Origin: JBMNGG01 sp050949705
GTDB lineage: Bacteria; Bacillota; Thermosediminibacteria; Thermosediminibacterales; Tepidanaerobacteraceae
NCBI GenBank assembly: GCA_050949705.1
Contig: JBMNGG010000004.1
Span: 62,001-126,000 of the forward strand
DNA: 64,000 nucleotides
Direction: 5' to 3'
Position 1 is the first letter of the stretch. Every line of letters begins with the position of its first letter. Of the stretch, positions 16,294 to 24,280 are shown in pieces. The translations under genes and the position numbers were made by a program. The notes beneath the pieces are model-generated. The model did no database searches. It was not told where the DNA came from and was given only the letters and a program-made list of their open reading frames with translations.

Positions 16294-17578
16294 TCAGAGA
16301 GGAACTCGTTCGGTCAAATCTCTCGAAGCTACTAGAAAAGCAAGCAAATATCAAAAAGAATGGTTTAAAGGCTTAAGTGAACGAGTAGCTAAAGGGGAAC
16401 CATTTGCATACCTGAATGCAGATGTTCCTATGGAAATTTTTAGAGCAATGGATATACCCTTTGTTGTAAATCAGTGGTGGGCTGCTATATGTGCTGCAAA
16501 GCAGATGATACCGAGATATTTTGGACTTTTAAAGGAACAAGGGTATAGAGATGATCTTTGTCAATATTGTGCGACAGCATTTGCAGGTTCCTTTGATCCT
16601 AACCAACATGAAGGTCCATGGGGTGGACTTCCAAAACCAACTATAGCAGTAACACGTTTAACCTGTGATAATCAAGGGAAAATATTTGAACAATTTGCTA
16701 AGAATTACGGTGCAGCATTTTACCCTATAGAAAACACAATACCAACTATAGCTCCAGACAAGTGGTGGGAATTAGCTCCTGACAAATGGGAAGAACTTTA
16801 TGAACCTGAACGTCTTGATGTGGCAGTGGAAGAGCTTAAAGGGTTGATTCATTTCCTTGAAAAGCAGACAGGTCGGATGTTTAATGAGGATAAACTGTTA
16901 GAAGTTATGGAACTTGTTAATCAACAAGAAACATATTATAAAAAAATACGCGACTTAATAGCAGTAACTAAACCTGCCCCAGTGACCATTGCAGATACCG
17001 TAAATGCTGTAATGCAGCCCCAATGGCAAAGAGGGACTCAATGGGCGGTTGGCCATGCCAAAGAGTTTTATGAGGAAATAAAAGGATTAGTTGATGCAGG
17101 ACATGCTGCTTGTCCCAATGAAAAGATACGTTTAATGTGGATAGGCAGAGGACTTTGGTTTAATTTAGGATTTTATCAGTATTTTGAAGAAAAATATGGG
17201 GCAGTTTTTGTTTGGTCTATGTATCTTGCAATGGGCGCGGATGCTTATATTAGAAATAATTATAAAAAGGATCCTCTTCGGGCTCTTGCATCACGTTTCA
17301 TAGGAATGGAAGATTTCTTGCATATGCCGCCATGGAACAATGAGTGGTTTTTGAGTGAAGCGATTCATAATGGAATAGACGGAGTTGTATATTTAGTACC
17401 TGAAAACTGTATGCAGGCTGTTGAAGGTTCATATTTCATAACAAAGCTCTTAGAAGATGCAGGTATACCCGTGTTGCAATTACGTGCTGACCCTGTAGAT
17501 TCACGAAAATGGAATCAAGAGAGAATGACTGAAGCTGTGGAGACATTTATTACAAATAGGATTTCAAGTAAAGCTTAA
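16286..17578 (+). CDS. 2-hydroxyacyl-CoA dehydratase family subunit (second)
   Basis: A 430-residue partner of the upstream subunit. The family pattern shows in PMEIFRAMDIPFVVNQWWAA near residue 47, DLCQYCATAFAG near 92 (candidate cluster cysteines), and the C-terminal GVVYLVPENCMQAVEGSYF near 370. It starts at ATG inside the end of the first subunit, after GGAGGATG. It should act as a heterodimer in the cytoplasm with a [4Fe-4S] cluster in each subunit. A 15-bp hairpin follows, and the gene converges with the sigma-54 activator. Confidence 0.87.
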   Translation: MSNQRGTRSVKSLEATRKASKYQKEWFKGLSERVAKGEPFAYLNADVPMEIFRAMDIPFVVNQWWAAICAAKQMIPRYFGLLKEQGYRDDLCQYCATAFAGSFDPNQHEGPWGGLPKPTIAVTRLTCDNQGKIFEQFAKNYGAAFYPIENTIPTIAPDKWWELAPDKWEELYEPERLDVAVEELKGLIHFLEKQTGRMFNEDKLLEVMELVNQQETYYKKIRDLIAVTKPAPVTIADTVNAVMQPQWQRGTQWAVGHAKEFYEEIKGLVDAGHAACPNEKIRLMWIGRGLWFNLGFYQYFEEKYGAVFVWSMYLAMGADAYIRNNYKKDPLRALASRFIGMEDFLHMPPWNNEWFLSEAIHNGIDGVVYLVPENCMQAVEGSYFITKLLEDAGIPVLQLRADPVDSRKWNQERMTEAVETFITNRISSKA

Positions 17579-17625
17579 ATAATTTGAGCAATTAGGTTAA
17601 TACTATTTCCGTTAATTCCTATAAA

Positions 17626-17660
17626 TTATAGCCGATGAGAGTGTTTCTCATCGGCTATAA
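17626..17660. terminator. Bidirectional hairpin between convergent genes
   Basis: TTATAGCCGATGAGA (17626-17640) pairs perfectly with TCTCATCGGCTATAA (17646-17660) around a 5-base loop. It lies between the dehydratase and the regulator genes. T runs are poor on both sides. Confidence 0.65.
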
Positions 17661-17670
17661 TAAAAACCTA

Positions 17671-19071
17671 TCAAATTTCAATGTTGTAATCCTTCATTTT
17701 TCGATACAGAACAGTTCTGTGTATACCAAGCATTTCAGCAGTTTTACTTTTCTTACCATTATTTTTTTCCAAAACATGGGTAATATAAAGTTTCTCAATG
17801 TTTGCGGTTACTTCCTTTAGAGTTCCTTCGATTCCCATTATATCAAAACAGTCTTTATTAAAACGTTTTTGTGAACTTTGTTGGATAAGGGAAAGAGCAC
17901 TATCACTATATTTGCTTAAATTTGTAATTATAGTGCTTTCTATAAAATTTCGTAGTTCCCTAATATTCCCCGGCCAATCATATTGTTGGAGGAAATTCAT
18001 TGTTTTATTATCCAATTTATAATCACAACCGTATTTCTTGTTCAAGAGCTCAATAAAGTGTTGTGCCATAGCTAGTGTATCTTCAGGTCTTTCTCTTAAA
18101 GGTGGTATATCTATTTTGACTATATTAATCCTAAAATACAAATCATGACGAAAGTCGCCTTCGGATACCATTTTTTTCAAATCTTTATTTGTGGCGGTAA
18201 GCAAGCGAAAATCTGTTCGGTACTCTTTGTTGCCGCCTATTCTGCGGACAACCTTTGTCTCTAAAACTCTTAGCAATTTTGCTTGTTGGTCTAAGGGTAA
18301 TTCCGCGATTTCATCCAAAAAGAGAGTTCCACCATTTGCAGCTTCAAATAAGCCTATTTTTCCCTTGTTTGAAGCTCCGGTAAAAGCGCCTTTTTCGTAG
18401 CCGAAAAGCTCAGATTCTACTAAGTTTTCAGGGAGAGCAGCACAGTTAACTGCAATAAATGGACCGTCAGCACGTTTGCTGCGCCTATGAATATATTTAG
18501 CTAAAACTTCCTTACCCGTTCCAGATTCACCACATATCAGAACGCTTCCATCTGTTTGTGCTACGGTATGAGCCATGAGTAGTGTTTTTTTCATGGCCTT
18601 ACTTTCAGCAATGATTGATTCTTCATTAAAAACATAACTACGCAGATAATCAATTTCCCTTTTTTGTTGTTCGCTAATGTCTGCTTGGCCAAAATTTACT
18701 TCTTTATCCTTCTTCTTACCATATGTCACAATGAATATTACATTGCCGTCTTCATCGAGAATAGGGGTACTTTTTGTATAAATGGTCATGCCTAATTTTG
18801 TTTTGATTTCTCCTTTTGCTTCCTTTTTAGTTTTGGGCACTTCCAGGGCATAGGAAAAACTGTAATATCCTTTTTCTACGAGATCTTTAAGATTAGATTG
18901 AATTAGTTGCGATAAAGACATATCCAAAGTAAAGGCAGTGGTGGAATTAGACAACAAAACATTTCCTTCTGCATCTGTCAAAAATATTGGGTCAGGTAAG
19001 TTCTCAAATATTTGTTTTATATAAGGCTCCGAATATGAAGACATAGATTTTCTGCTATTATTACTAGGCAT
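17671..19071 (-). CDS. Sigma-54-dependent activator with PAS domain
   Basis: A 466-residue enhancer-binding protein. A PAS domain fills residues about 16-120 (IFENLPDPIFLTDAEGNVLLSN). The AAA+ domain has Walker A GESGTGKE at 181-188 and the sigma-54 contact loop GAFTGA at 228-233. The C-terminus is a Fis-type helix-turn-helix (KTAEMLGIHRTVLYRKMKDY). It carries no receiver domain, so it should respond to a small ligand or redox state through PAS. It is flanked on both sides by operons with -24/-12 promoters, and I infer it controls them through the TGTATC-N6-GATACA repeats. Its own start is divergent from the promoter at 19260. Confidence 0.93.
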   Translation of the reverse strand: MPSNNSRKSMSSYSEPYIKQIFENLPDPIFLTDAEGNVLLSNSTTAFTLDMSLSQLIQSNLKDLVEKGYYSFSYALEVPKTKKEAKGEIKTKLGMTIYTKSTPILDEDGNVIFIVTYGKKKDKEVNFGQADISEQQKREIDYLRSYVFNEESIIAESKAMKKTLLMAHTVAQTDGSVLICGESGTGKEVLAKYIHRRSKRADGPFIAVNCAALPENLVESELFGYEKGAFTGASNKGKIGLFEAANGGTLFLDEIAELPLDQQAKLLRVLETKVVRRIGGNKEYRTDFRLLTATNKDLKKMVSEGDFRHDLYFRINIVKIDIPPLRERPEDTLAMAQHFIELLNKKYGCDYKLDNKTMNFLQQYDWPGNIRELRNFIESTIITNLSKYSDSALSLIQQSSQKRFNKDCFDIMGIEGTLKEVTANIEKLYITHVLEKNNGKKSKTAEMLGIHRTVLYRKMKDYNIEI

Positions 19072-19190
19072 TTTACATCACCCCTGAAAGGTAAATTGTA
19101 ATTATTATCATTACTAATTCAACAAAAATAGACGATATTCCTTCCTCTTGTTTCAATAATACTACATTTTTAAGAAATAACAAGTATATA

Positions 19191-19208
19191 TGTTGCAATG
19201 TTGATACT
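19191..19208. promoter_or_regulatory. Putative activator-binding inverted repeat (copy 3)
   Basis: TGTTGC-AATGTT-GATACT, a weaker match to TGTATC-N6-GATACA. It ends 51 bases before the sigma-54 promoter at 19260 and lies between that promoter and the activator gene, so it could also mediate autoregulation. Confidence 0.4.
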
Positions 19209-19259
19209 AAATTACATGAATTGATAAATATTAAACAAAACAAAACAAATAACTTAGTC

Positions 19260-19275
19260 TGGCATACAATTTGCA
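19260..19275 (+). promoter_or_regulatory. Sigma-54 promoter for coaD and glycyl radical enzyme 1
   Basis: TGGCATACAATTTGCA, with GG and GC correctly 10 bases apart, lies 91 bases before the coaD start. Confidence 0.8.
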
Positions 19276-19366
19276 TAAAATATTGTATTATGCCGATATT
19301 TCTCTTGTGATTAATTTCAATATAATAATCAGTTTGTTTAATCTATATAACTAGGGGTCGATTATA

Positions 19367-19855
19367 ATGAAAAATACAGCAATATATCCGGGCAGTTTTG
19401 ATCCTATAACTTTCGGTCACTTAGATATCATAGAAAGAGGTTCGAAGTTGTTTGATATTTTGATAGTTGCAGTAATGAAAAACCCTTCTAAAAGACCACT
19501 ATTCACAGCTGAACAAAGGGTTGAAATGATAGAAGAAGCCGTTATACATTTACCGAACACGAAGGTGGTTCAATTTGATGGTCTATTAATTGATTTAGTA
19601 AGGGAAAAGAATGCAAATATCATTATAAAAGGTTTAAGAGCAGTATCGGATTTTGAATATGAATTTCAAATGGCTTTAATGAACAAAAAATTGGATACAA
19701 ATATCGAAACTTTGTTTATGATGACAAATGCCAACTATTCATATTTGAGTTCTAAAATCGTTAAGGAAGTAGCAAGTTTTGGCGGTTGTATTAGAAAAAT
19801 CGTTCCGGAAAATGTTGTAAGGCAAGTAGAGGAAAAGTATAGAAAAGAACATTAA
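19367..19855 (+). CDS. coaD: Phosphopantetheine adenylyltransferase
   Basis: Adenylylates 4'-phosphopantetheine to dephospho-CoA, the penultimate step of CoA synthesis. The 162-residue protein has the nucleotidyltransferase motif YPGSFDPITFGHLDI at 7-21, KGLRAVSDFEYEFQMA near 88 and the C-terminal YSYLSSKIVKEVASFGG, all typical of bacterial CoaD. Its position is odd: CoaD usually sits with rsmD and other housekeeping genes, while here it is behind a sigma-54 promoter and ahead of a glycyl radical enzyme. It may be a second copy that raises CoA supply when the CoA-dependent pathway is on. RBS is AGGGGTCG. Confidence 0.93.
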   Translation: MKNTAIYPGSFDPITFGHLDIIERGSKLFDILIVAVMKNPSKRPLFTAEQRVEMIEEAVIHLPNTKVVQFDGLLIDLVREKNANIIIKGLRAVSDFEYEFQMALMNKKLDTNIETLFMMTNANYSYLSSKIVKEVASFGGCIRKIVPENVVRQVEEKYRKEH

Positions 19856-20017
19856 CCTTAAAAAATCTAATCCCTGAGTAAAACCATTAAAAGAGCTTTT
19901 TAATTGTCGCAAGTATGTCTTGAAACAAATTACGAAAGACGACTTATTATAATTACAAAGCAAATTACGAACATTAAGTATATGGGAAATATAAGAGATA
20001 TAATGGTGTTTTTATAA

Positions 20018-20212
20018 AAAGGCAATATTATTAATAATAGGAACTCTTATCAAAAAGAAGGACCATCGGTAAAGGATAAAGAAGTATTAATACATGGTAT
20101 ATGGGATTGTGCTCCATATATTGTAAAACAAGAAGTTCCAATGATTATATGTGGTGATAACAAAGGAAGAGGGTATGAACACAAAATATCTGTCAATGTT
20201 GACGAGCCCTGA
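20018..20212 (+). pseudogene. Unidentified coding remnant between coaD and the glycyl radical enzyme
   Basis: The frame is open from 20018 to TGA 20210-20212 without a proper start. It ends VLIHGIWDCAPYIVK, then QEVPMIICGDNKGRGYEHKI, then SVNVDEP, which reads like real protein rather than random translation. I do not recognise the family. A stop at 20015 and the absence of an upstream body indicate a truncated gene. The rest of the 19856-20262 gap holds nothing else that I can identify. Confidence 0.35.
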
Positions 20213-20262
20213 TTCAATAAAATCTAATTCTTAATAATAATAAATGAAAGGAGTTCAGGTAA

Positions 20263-22653
20263 ATGTCTGAGAGAATTGAAAGACTAAAAAGGAATGTTAT
20301 GCGAGATACTTATCCCATCGGTATTGAGAAGTTTAAAATTGTAATGGACACAGTTAAAGAAACTACAGGAGACCCGGTTATTCTGACCAGAGCAAAAATT
20401 ATAGCTAATGTGATGGACAGAATGCCTATTTTTATTCAAGATGACGAACTTATTGTAGGGAACGGAGCAAGTATGCCTTGTGGTCTGGAAATTGATCCTG
20501 ATTATGGCATATGGGAAGAAGATGAAATTCAAGCACTGATTGATGACGGATTTGAAGTGAAACCTGAAGATGCTCAACAGCTCAAGGAACTAAACGAAAG
20601 ACATCGGCCAGTAACTTTAGTAGATAGTATGAACCATGTTATTAAGGGAAATGAACGATTAATGGCTTTTATGAGATCCGGAATGATTCTCCCTCCATGG
20701 AGAGAGAAGGCTGCAGGTGGAGGCGGCGGGTATGCTATGTCGGGACTGGGCTTAGGTCCGGGTTTGCATCTGTTATGTATAGATTATGAAATCCCAATAA
20801 AGAAAGGCTTAAAGAAAGTTATTGAAGAGTGTAAAGAATCTCTTAGAAATCTTCGATTTTTCAAGAGTGACTCTTATGAGCGTTCTGTTACACTACAGAG
20901 CATGATAATTGCCTTAGAAGCAATAATACGTTTAGCCGATCGTTTTTCTGCATTAGCAACAGAAATGGCATCAAAAGAGAAAGACCCCCAGCGCAAAAAA
21001 GAACTAGAGGAAATTGCCGAAATATGCAAGCGAGTGCCTGCATATCCTGCAAGGAATTTTAAAGAAGCTTTGCAGTCATTCTGGTTCATATTCCTTGCAA
21101 TAAATCCATCACCAACGGCCAGTATGGGGCGTCTTGATCAATATTTATATCCTTATTACAAAGAGGATATAGCCAAAGGTAAAATTACGGACGAAGAAGT
21201 TTTGGAGTATCTACAATGCTTGCGTATTAAAGATATGGAGCTAAACCGCATTTCTGGTAAGCAAAATCGCCTCAAGAATTCAGGTATGGCGAAATGGCAC
21301 AATGCTACTATTGGCGGAGTGAAACCGGACGGCAGTGATGCATGTAATAGAATTACTGAGTTACTATTAGATGCGTTAATGGCTTGCCCTACTCCACACC
21401 ATACACTAACCTTGCGTATAGCTGACTCTACACCCTCTCATATTATTAATAAAGCTTTAAAGGCAATTAGACAGGGGTGCAGTATGCCGGCATTTGTAAG
21501 TGACAAATCTTACATCAACTTTTTCACAAGGCACGGTGTTTCAATAGAAGATGCAAGGGATTTTGTAATGACGGGTTGTTTAGATGGCAATATACCTGGC
21601 AGGACTAGAACTATTGCTTGCGGCATGTTTATAGTACCAATGGTATTAGATATATTCATGAACGATGGGATTGATTCCAAAACTGGTTTGAAGGTACTGC
21701 CAGGCATGGGTGATCCTGAGCAGTATAAAACATATGAGGATTTTGAGAAAGCTTTCAAAGATGTTTTAGCGGAAGCTATCAAATTAGGAGCTGAAAAAAG
21801 TAACATCGAAAACATTGTAAATAGAGAGCGGTTCCCATGTCCAGTAAGGTCAGCATTTTTTAGAGACGGGACAACCATCGGCTTAGATTTTCATAGACGC
21901 TTATTTGACTTTGAAAACAGTGTCGTAATGAACCCTGTTGGAATGATAAATTTAGTCAACTCCCTAGCCGCAATAAAGAAAGTGGTTTTTGAGGATAAGA
22001 CTTTTTCTTTGGCTGAATTGAAAGAGGCTTTAGATGCCAATTGGGAAGGATATGAAGAAATTAGAGATAAATGCGTAAATGTTCCGAAATATGGCAATGA
22101 TATCGACTATGTTGATAAAATTGCATCTGAACTATACAGATACTGGGCAGAGGTAACTGAAACCATAGATGCTTCTTATGGTGGTAAATGTGTGCCTACA
22201 GGAATTTCCGTTACATCTCACCAACCCGGTGGTGCTCTCTGTAATGCAACTCCTGATGGGCGCTTCCACAAAGAAATTTTAGCTGATGGTACAGTATCAC
22301 CAGCCCAAGGGCATGATGTTAATGGTCCAACTGCTACTCTAAAGAGTGCTATGAAGATTGATCAGGATGCTTTTCAGGCAATGCTCCATAATATGAAGTT
22401 TCATCCTTCTGCTATGAATAGTGAGGAAGATTTAACAAAACTAACCAATCTAATAAAAGTATATTTTAACAATGGAGGAAAACATATTCAGTTTAATGTG
22501 GTTGATGCAGAAACGCTACGAAAGGCCCAGGCCGATCCTAAAAATTACCGAGAATTGGTTGTCCGTGTAGCAGGTTTTAGTGCGTATTTTGTGCAATTGT
22601 CTGAAGCAATGCAAGATGAAGTAATAAATAGGACCGAACACATAGCAATGTAA
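20263..22653 (+). CDS. Glycyl radical enzyme 1, reaction unknown
   Basis: A 796-residue enzyme of the pyruvate formate-lyase superfamily. The C-terminal glycyl radical loop is RVAGFSAYF, with Gly771 as the radical site. The thiyl cysteine is Cys439 in TGCLDGNIPG. Pyruvate formate-lyase has two adjacent cysteines, which this lacks. Glycerol and diol dehydratases and CutC read GCVEP, and here Asp replaces the Glu two residues after Cys. A glycine-rich stretch (GGGGGYAMSGLGLGPGLH, about 152-170) follows PPWREK. Length fits the glycerol dehydratase branch rather than benzylsuccinate synthase (about 860). It must be activated by a radical SAM activase; the only one here is at 31961. RBS AAAGGAG. 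Confidence 0.9.
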   Translation: MSERIERLKRNVMRDTYPIGIEKFKIVMDTVKETTGDPVILTRAKIIANVMDRMPIFIQDDELIVGNGASMPCGLEIDPDYGIWEEDEIQALIDDGFEVKPEDAQQLKELNERHRPVTLVDSMNHVIKGNERLMAFMRSGMILPPWREKAAGGGGGYAMSGLGLGPGLHLLCIDYEIPIKKGLKKVIEECKESLRNLRFFKSDSYERSVTLQSMIIALEAIIRLADRFSALATEMASKEKDPQRKKELEEIAEICKRVPAYPARNFKEALQSFWFIFLAINPSPTASMGRLDQYLYPYYKEDIAKGKITDEEVLEYLQCLRIKDMELNRISGKQNRLKNSGMAKWHNATIGGVKPDGSDACNRITELLLDALMACPTPHHTLTLRIADSTPSHIINKALKAIRQGCSMPAFVSDKSYINFFTRHGVSIEDARDFVMTGCLDGNIPGRTRTIACGMFIVPMVLDIFMNDGIDSKTGLKVLPGMGDPEQYKTYEDFEKAFKDVLAEAIKLGAEKSNIENIVNRERFPCPVRSAFFRDGTTIGLDFHRRLFDFENSVVMNPVGMINLVNSLAAIKKVVFEDKTFSLAELKEALDANWEGYEEIRDKCVNVPKYGNDIDYVDKIASELYRYWAEVTETIDASYGGKCVPTGISVTSHQPGGALCNATPDGRFHKEILADGTVSPAQGHDVNGPTATLKSAMKIDQDAFQAMLHNMKFHPSAMNSEEDLTKLTNLIKVYFNNGGKHIQFNVVDAETLRKAQADPKNYRELVVRVAGFSAYFVQLSEAMQDEVINRTEHIAM

Positions 22654-22660
22654 AAGTTTG

Positions 22661-22710
22661 CAGAACATCATAATGTATCAAAACAGATACATTATGATGT
22701 TCTGTTATAT
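22661..22710 (+). terminator. Terminator of glycyl radical enzyme 1, containing a regulatory repeat
   Basis: CAGAACATCATAATGTATC (22661-22679) pairs over 19 bases with 22686-22704, around a 6-base loop, with TTATAT after. The inner part of the stem is itself the TGTATC-N6-GATACA repeat. Confidence 0.7.
22674..22691. promoter_or_regulatory. Putative activator-binding inverted repeat (copy 4, perfect)
   Basis: TGTATC-AAAACA-GATACA, the perfect version of the proposed site, 103 bases before the sigma-54 promoter at 22795. It lies inside the terminator stem, so its symmetry may simply be part of the hairpin. Confidence 0.5.
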
Positions 22711-22716
22711 AAAAGA

Positions 22717-22734
22717 TGTATTATAAACGATTCA
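22717..22734. promoter_or_regulatory. Putative activator-binding inverted repeat (copy 5)
   Basis: TGTATT-ATAAAC-GATTCA, ending 60 bases before the sigma-54 promoter at 22795. Its right half equals that of copy 2. Confidence 0.5.
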
Positions 22735-22794
22735 GTTACAGTTGCATGCTGAGAAAAATAACAGTTAAATAAGGAAGATGTCAAATTTTAGACA

Positions 22795-22810
22795 TGGCAC
22801 AAAACTTGCA
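22795..22810 (+). promoter_or_regulatory. Sigma-54 promoter for the permease/CoA-transferase operon
   Basis: TGGCACAAAACTTGCA, a near-perfect -24/-12 element 128 bases before the permease start at 22938. Confidence 0.85.
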
Positions 22811-22864
22811 AGTATCAATATTAAAGATTGTTAATTCTATAACTAATATAAAAGGGGGTCAAAT

Positions 22865-22900
22865 ATGAAGGTATGGTATCTTATCGGGATAACCGGGTGA
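22865..22900 (+). other. Possible 11-codon leader ORF
   Basis: AAAGGGGGTC precedes ATG 22865, which opens MKVWYLIGITG and then TGA. It sits between the sigma-54 promoter and the permease gene. It could be a translated leader or the relic of a lost gene start. There is no hairpin suggesting attenuation. Confidence 0.25.
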
Positions 22901-22937
22901 AGTCTCCTCAAAGAATCAAGAAAGGGGTTTTTAGAAA

Positions 22938-24236
22938 ATGGCTCTTGCCTTATCACTAATTGCTATTGTTATAGCTATTGCACTAGGTTGGAAATATAAT
23001 TTCAACACAGGGATTTTGGCGATGGCATTCGCATTTATTATTGGTGTTCTAGTTATGGGTATGAAAGTTAGTGCCGTAATTGCTTTGTGGCCAACTAATA
23101 TCGTATTTTTCTTGATTTCCATATCTTTATTTTTTACCTATGCAACTTCTAATGGGACCTTGGATATTTTGGGGAAATATTTGCTCTATGCCTTGAGTGG
23201 AAATTCAAAGCTTATTCCTTTGGTTATCTCAATTGTTTGTGCTATTGTAGCTTTTCTTGGTGCAGGCGCCTCTACTCCTGCTATTATTGGGCCAATTGCA
23301 TTTGCTATGGGTATTGCGGCTAAGATTCACCCCGTAGTAATTGCGGTTGCTGTCGGTTGCGCAACGCTTATTGGTGCGGATAACCCTATCCACGGTTTTG
23401 GAGGAGTTATCTCTAGAACCCTCATAGAGGAAGCTGGATATGCTCAAGAAGCTTTTGGTATAGCAGGTTATGTATGGGTGAACAGTATTATAAAGCAGAT
23501 TATTGCAATTGGATTTATATACTTTTTATACAAAGCTCACACTGCAAAGCGAATTGAAGTAGAAAAACCCGAATCCTTTAATCCAGTGCAGAAAAAGACT
23601 CTTATTCTAATATTGGCAGCATTTGTTGCAATGGTTCTTCCTCCTATTTTAGCGACCTGGTTTAAAGGTGTTAAGTTATTTGCCACTTTATCATCATTCA
23701 CTCAGCCTCAGGTCATCATGATTATTGCTGCCATACTAGCGTCGGCATTAAAACTAGGAGAAGAAAGAGATATAATCCGTAAATTACCGATGAATCCAAT
23801 ACTGATGATTGCCGGTGTAGCTATGTTGCTAGGAGTTGCAAAAGAAGCTGGGCTTGTTGAGGCAATCACAAATATACTTACAAGTAATATACCGCCATTT
23901 TGGATTCCTGCTATGTTAGTACTATTTTCTGCATTTCTCAGTTTTTTTTCAAGTGGCACCTCTGTTGTATGCCCCTTGATGTATCCAATGGTACCGGTTC
24001 TTGCCGAAGCCACGAGCTTAAATCCTGTTTTGATGTTCAGTTGTATTTTTATTGGTGCAATGTCATCGGCCCTCTCGCCATTTTCAACTGGAGGCTCTAT
24101 GATTATCGCTGGATGTCCCGATCCTGATATAAAGGAACAACTTACTAAATTGATGATTCCGATTTCAGCTATAGTGATTCCTGTACTTACAATAATTATG
24201 GCTACAATAGGTTTGTTCTCACTCTTCTCTATATAA
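22938..24236 (+). CDS. MatC-like dicarboxylate permease
   Basis: A 432-residue membrane protein of about 12 hydrophobic segments in the ion transporter superfamily. The N-terminal half has the MatC-type pattern LWPTNIVFFLISISLFFTYA, then NGTLD, then GAGASTPAIIGPIAFAMG near residue 115, and the second half repeats it with SFFSSGTSVVCPLMYPM and ALSPFSTGGSMI. MatC relatives take up malonate and other dicarboxylates. It is followed by a broken paralogue and by CoA-transferases, which fits uptake of a carboxylate that is then made into a CoA ester. The start ATG follows GAAAGGGG. Confidence 0.82.
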   Translation: MALALSLIAIVIAIALGWKYNFNTGILAMAFAFIIGVLVMGMKVSAVIALWPTNIVFFLISISLFFTYATSNGTLDILGKYLLYALSGNSKLIPLVISIVCAIVAFLGAGASTPAIIGPIAFAMGIAAKIHPVVIAVAVGCATLIGADNPIHGFGGVISRTLIEEAGYAQEAFGIAGYVWVNSIIKQIIAIGFIYFLYKAHTAKRIEVEKPESFNPVQKKTLILILAAFVAMVLPPILATWFKGVKLFATLSSFTQPQVIMIIAAILASALKLGEERDIIRKLPMNPILMIAGVAMLLGVAKEAGLVEAITNILTSNIPPFWIPAMLVLFSAFLSFFSSGTSVVCPLMYPMVPVLAEATSLNPVLMFSCIFIGAMSSALSPFSTGGSMIIAGCPDPDIKEQLTKLMIPISAIVIPVLTIIMATIGLFSLFSI

Positions 24237-24280
24237 GTCAAGAATAAGAGGTAGATTGTTATAAGTTCTAAAATTACGAA

